The notes under the pieces were generated by a model that was not told the origin of the DNA, did no database searches, and worked only from the letters and a program-made list of their open reading frames with translations. Source: Ileibacterium sp. (GTDB taxonomy: Bacteria; Bacillota_I; Bacilli_A; Erysipelotrichales; Erysipelotrichaceae). Taken from it: a stretch of 8,020 nt of DNA. Below are positions 7,252-8,020 of this stretch, piece by piece. The translations under genes and the position numbers were made by a program. The stretch covers positions 29,677-37,696 of the forward strand of contig JABUSF010000013.1 in NCBI GenBank assembly GCA_021443945.1, in the 5' to 3' direction. Each line of letters opens with the position of its first letter. The stretch's first letter is position 1.

Positions 7252-7260
7252 CTCTCTCTC
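7252..7260 (-). promoter_or_regulatory. Unusual GA-repeat ribosome binding site of the permease
   Basis: The minus strand carries GAGAGAGAG ending 9 bases before the permease ATG at 7242. No AGGAGG core is present, in contrast to the good sites of the other genes, so initiation relies on this low-complexity purine tract. A dinucleotide tract here could in principle vary in length; that is inference. Confidence 0.55.
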
Positions 7261-7299
7261 TTTCTTTATTCAGGCGGCCGTCTTTGTTTTTGTGATTTC

Positions 7300-7361
7300 A
7301 GAATACTCTTGATCCTATTTTGCTTAAATGACAAAATCTGATATCAAGACTGTCAAAAACT
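7300..7361 (-). promoter_or_regulatory. Permease-rhamnosidase promoter with two direct-repeat activator half-sites
   Basis: On the minus strand a -10 TATTCT lies at 7305-7300 with no good -35 at 17 bp (TTTAAG). Upstream are the direct repeats AGTTTTTGACA (7361-7351) and AGATTTTGTCA (7339-7329), 22 bp apart start to start. The inner one ends 23 bp before the -10. These distances are identical to those at the rhaB promoter, and the outer ten bases TTTTGACAGT are the same in both. The implied leader is about 50 bases. The outer half-site lies immediately before the ribosome binding site of the divergent regulator gene, so occupancy could also restrain that gene. Confidence 0.7.
7309..7337 (+). 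promoter_or_regulatory. Possible promoter of the divergent regulator gene
   Basis: TTGATC (7309-7314) and CAAAAT (7332-7337) are 17 bp apart, each matching consensus at four of six positions. They are placed about 37 bases before the regulator's ATG. The -10 overlaps the inner operator half-site of the permease promoter, which would allow autoregulation. The match is weak and other placements are possible. Confidence 0.3.
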
Positions 7362-7373
7362 GGAGAAATGATT

Positions 7374-8020
7374 ATGAACAAAAATGAGCTGCTGTCTTAT
7401 ATCCATTCAGACCAGACATCCACAACTCACAATTCAGAAGAAATCCTGGAGCATTTTTACCGGAAACATCAAAATACTCTTTTTAACGGGGATATTCTCT
7501 TTATCTTTGATCACGCCAGGGACTTCAGAAAACGAAATCATATTATTGAGCTCCACCCCCGCTGCAGCGGTATGGTCCCCCAGCATATTTATCATTACAT
7601 TGTGATGACCTACTGTTATTCAGGCGAAATGACTTTTAAAATTGATGATAAAATCATTGTTCTGAAGCAAGGAGACATGATCATATTCGACCGTCATGTT
7701 CCCCATTCAGTAAAACCTACCGGTCCAAATGATCTCGGACTGAATATTATTCTTTCGGATGAATATTTTTTAAAGAAGACTCTTCATACCCGCAGTGAAT
7801 CCAGCCTGATAGACAGTTTTTTCAGAGAACTCATGCACCAGCCCAAAACGCATGTTCATTACCTGATACTGCATACGCAAGGGGATTTTCTGTTTGAAAG
7901 CTGCATAGACCAAATCCTCTGTGAATATGCCGATCCAAAAACAGGCAGTGAAGATATTATCGATTCCCTGATCCAAATTGTTCTGACTGCAAGTGCCCGG
8001 ATCAAAGAGATCCAGTCCAA
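7374..8020 (+). CDS. Probable AraC-family transcriptional regulator, N-terminal cupin sensor part (3' end cut)
   Basis: I translated 215 codons from the ATG at 7374 with no stop before the window edge. Residues 71-115 look like the cupin ligand-binding domain of AraC-type regulators: HYIVMTYCYSG (74-84), KIDDKIIVLKQGDMIIFD (89-106) and HVPHSV (108-113) follow the usual beta-strand, GD-turn and PHS pattern. The C-terminal helix-turn-helix region, expected after about residue 200, is outside the window, so the DNA-binding class is inferred. The divergent position next to a rhamnoside uptake gene and paired operators in front of both catabolic units fit a rhamnose-responsive activator like RhaS/RhaR. 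ATG 7374 has GGAG (7362-7365) 8 bases upstream. An in-frame ATG at 7368 is only 2 bases from that site. The sequence is otherwise unremarkable. Confidence 0.82.
   Translation, partial: MNKNELLSYIHSDQTSTTHNSEEILEHFYRKHQNTLFNGDILFIFDHARDFRKRNHIIELHPRCSGMVPQHIYHYIVMTYCYSGEMTFKIDDKIIVLKQGDMIIFDRHVPHSVKPTGPNDLGLNIILSDEYFLKKTLHTRSESSLIDSFFRELMHQPKTHVHYLILHTQGDFLFESCIDQILCEYADPKTGSEDIIDSLIQIVLTASARIKEIQS

Noticed and set aside
7243..7373. Catabolite-repression (cre) operator in the divergent promoter region
   Set aside because: I looked for a CcpA-type site here and before rhaB, but no stretch matched the palindromic consensus well enough to support a call.
7770..7976. Short minus-strand open frame inside the regulator gene
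   Set aside because: It is antisense to the open sensor-domain frame, which continues to the window edge.

Overview
The window is an L-rhamnose / L-rhamnoside utilisation locus. It most likely comes from a low-to-mid GC Gram-positive (Bacillota) anaerobe or gut-type bacterium. The basis is strong AGGAG-type ribosome binding sites, a lactose/cellobiose-type PTS permease next to an intracellular GH78 glycosidase, an AraC-type regulator and moderate GC. The genus cannot be read from this sequence alone.

Layout: almost everything is on the minus strand. Read in the direction of transcription from the right, a PTS EIIC membrane permease (7242-5926) is followed by an alpha-L-rhamnosidase (5864-3630) and a clear intrinsic terminator (3596-3565). 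A second unit then starts from its own promoter: rhamnulokinase rhaB (3445-2066), L-rhamnose isomerase rhaA (2066-825, overlapping rhaB by one base) and rhamnulose-1-phosphate aldolase rhaD (820 to the left edge, 4 bases after rhaA, cut by the window within a few codons of its expected end). Divergently from the permease, on the plus strand, starts a cupin-type sensor domain of a probable AraC-family regulator (7374 to the right edge). Its DNA-binding part lies outside the window.

How it works together: the permease probably imports a rhamnose-containing glycoside, the rhamnosidase releases L-rhamnose in the cytoplasm, and RhaA, RhaB and RhaD convert it to L-rhamnulose, then L-rhamnulose-1-phosphate, then dihydroxyacetone phosphate plus L-lactaldehyde. 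No lactaldehyde reductase, rhamnose mutarotase, rhamnose permease, EIIA or EIIB is present in the window.

The most informative non-coding observation is that the two minus-strand promoters (before the permease and before rhaB) share one architecture. Each has two direct-repeat half-sites resembling AGWTTTTGACA, exactly 22 bp apart start to start, with the second half-site exactly 23 bp upstream of the -10 hexamer. Both have a poor -35. This is what an AraC-type activator controlling both units would need, and the divergent regulator gene is the obvious candidate. The most interesting biochemical question is what a PTS permease phosphorylates in a pathway for a 6-deoxy sugar. There are no mobile elements, CRISPR arrays, tRNAs or rRNAs, and no gene-free stretch above 300 bases. 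The longest gaps (3446-3629 and 7243-7373) are accounted for by promoters and a terminator.
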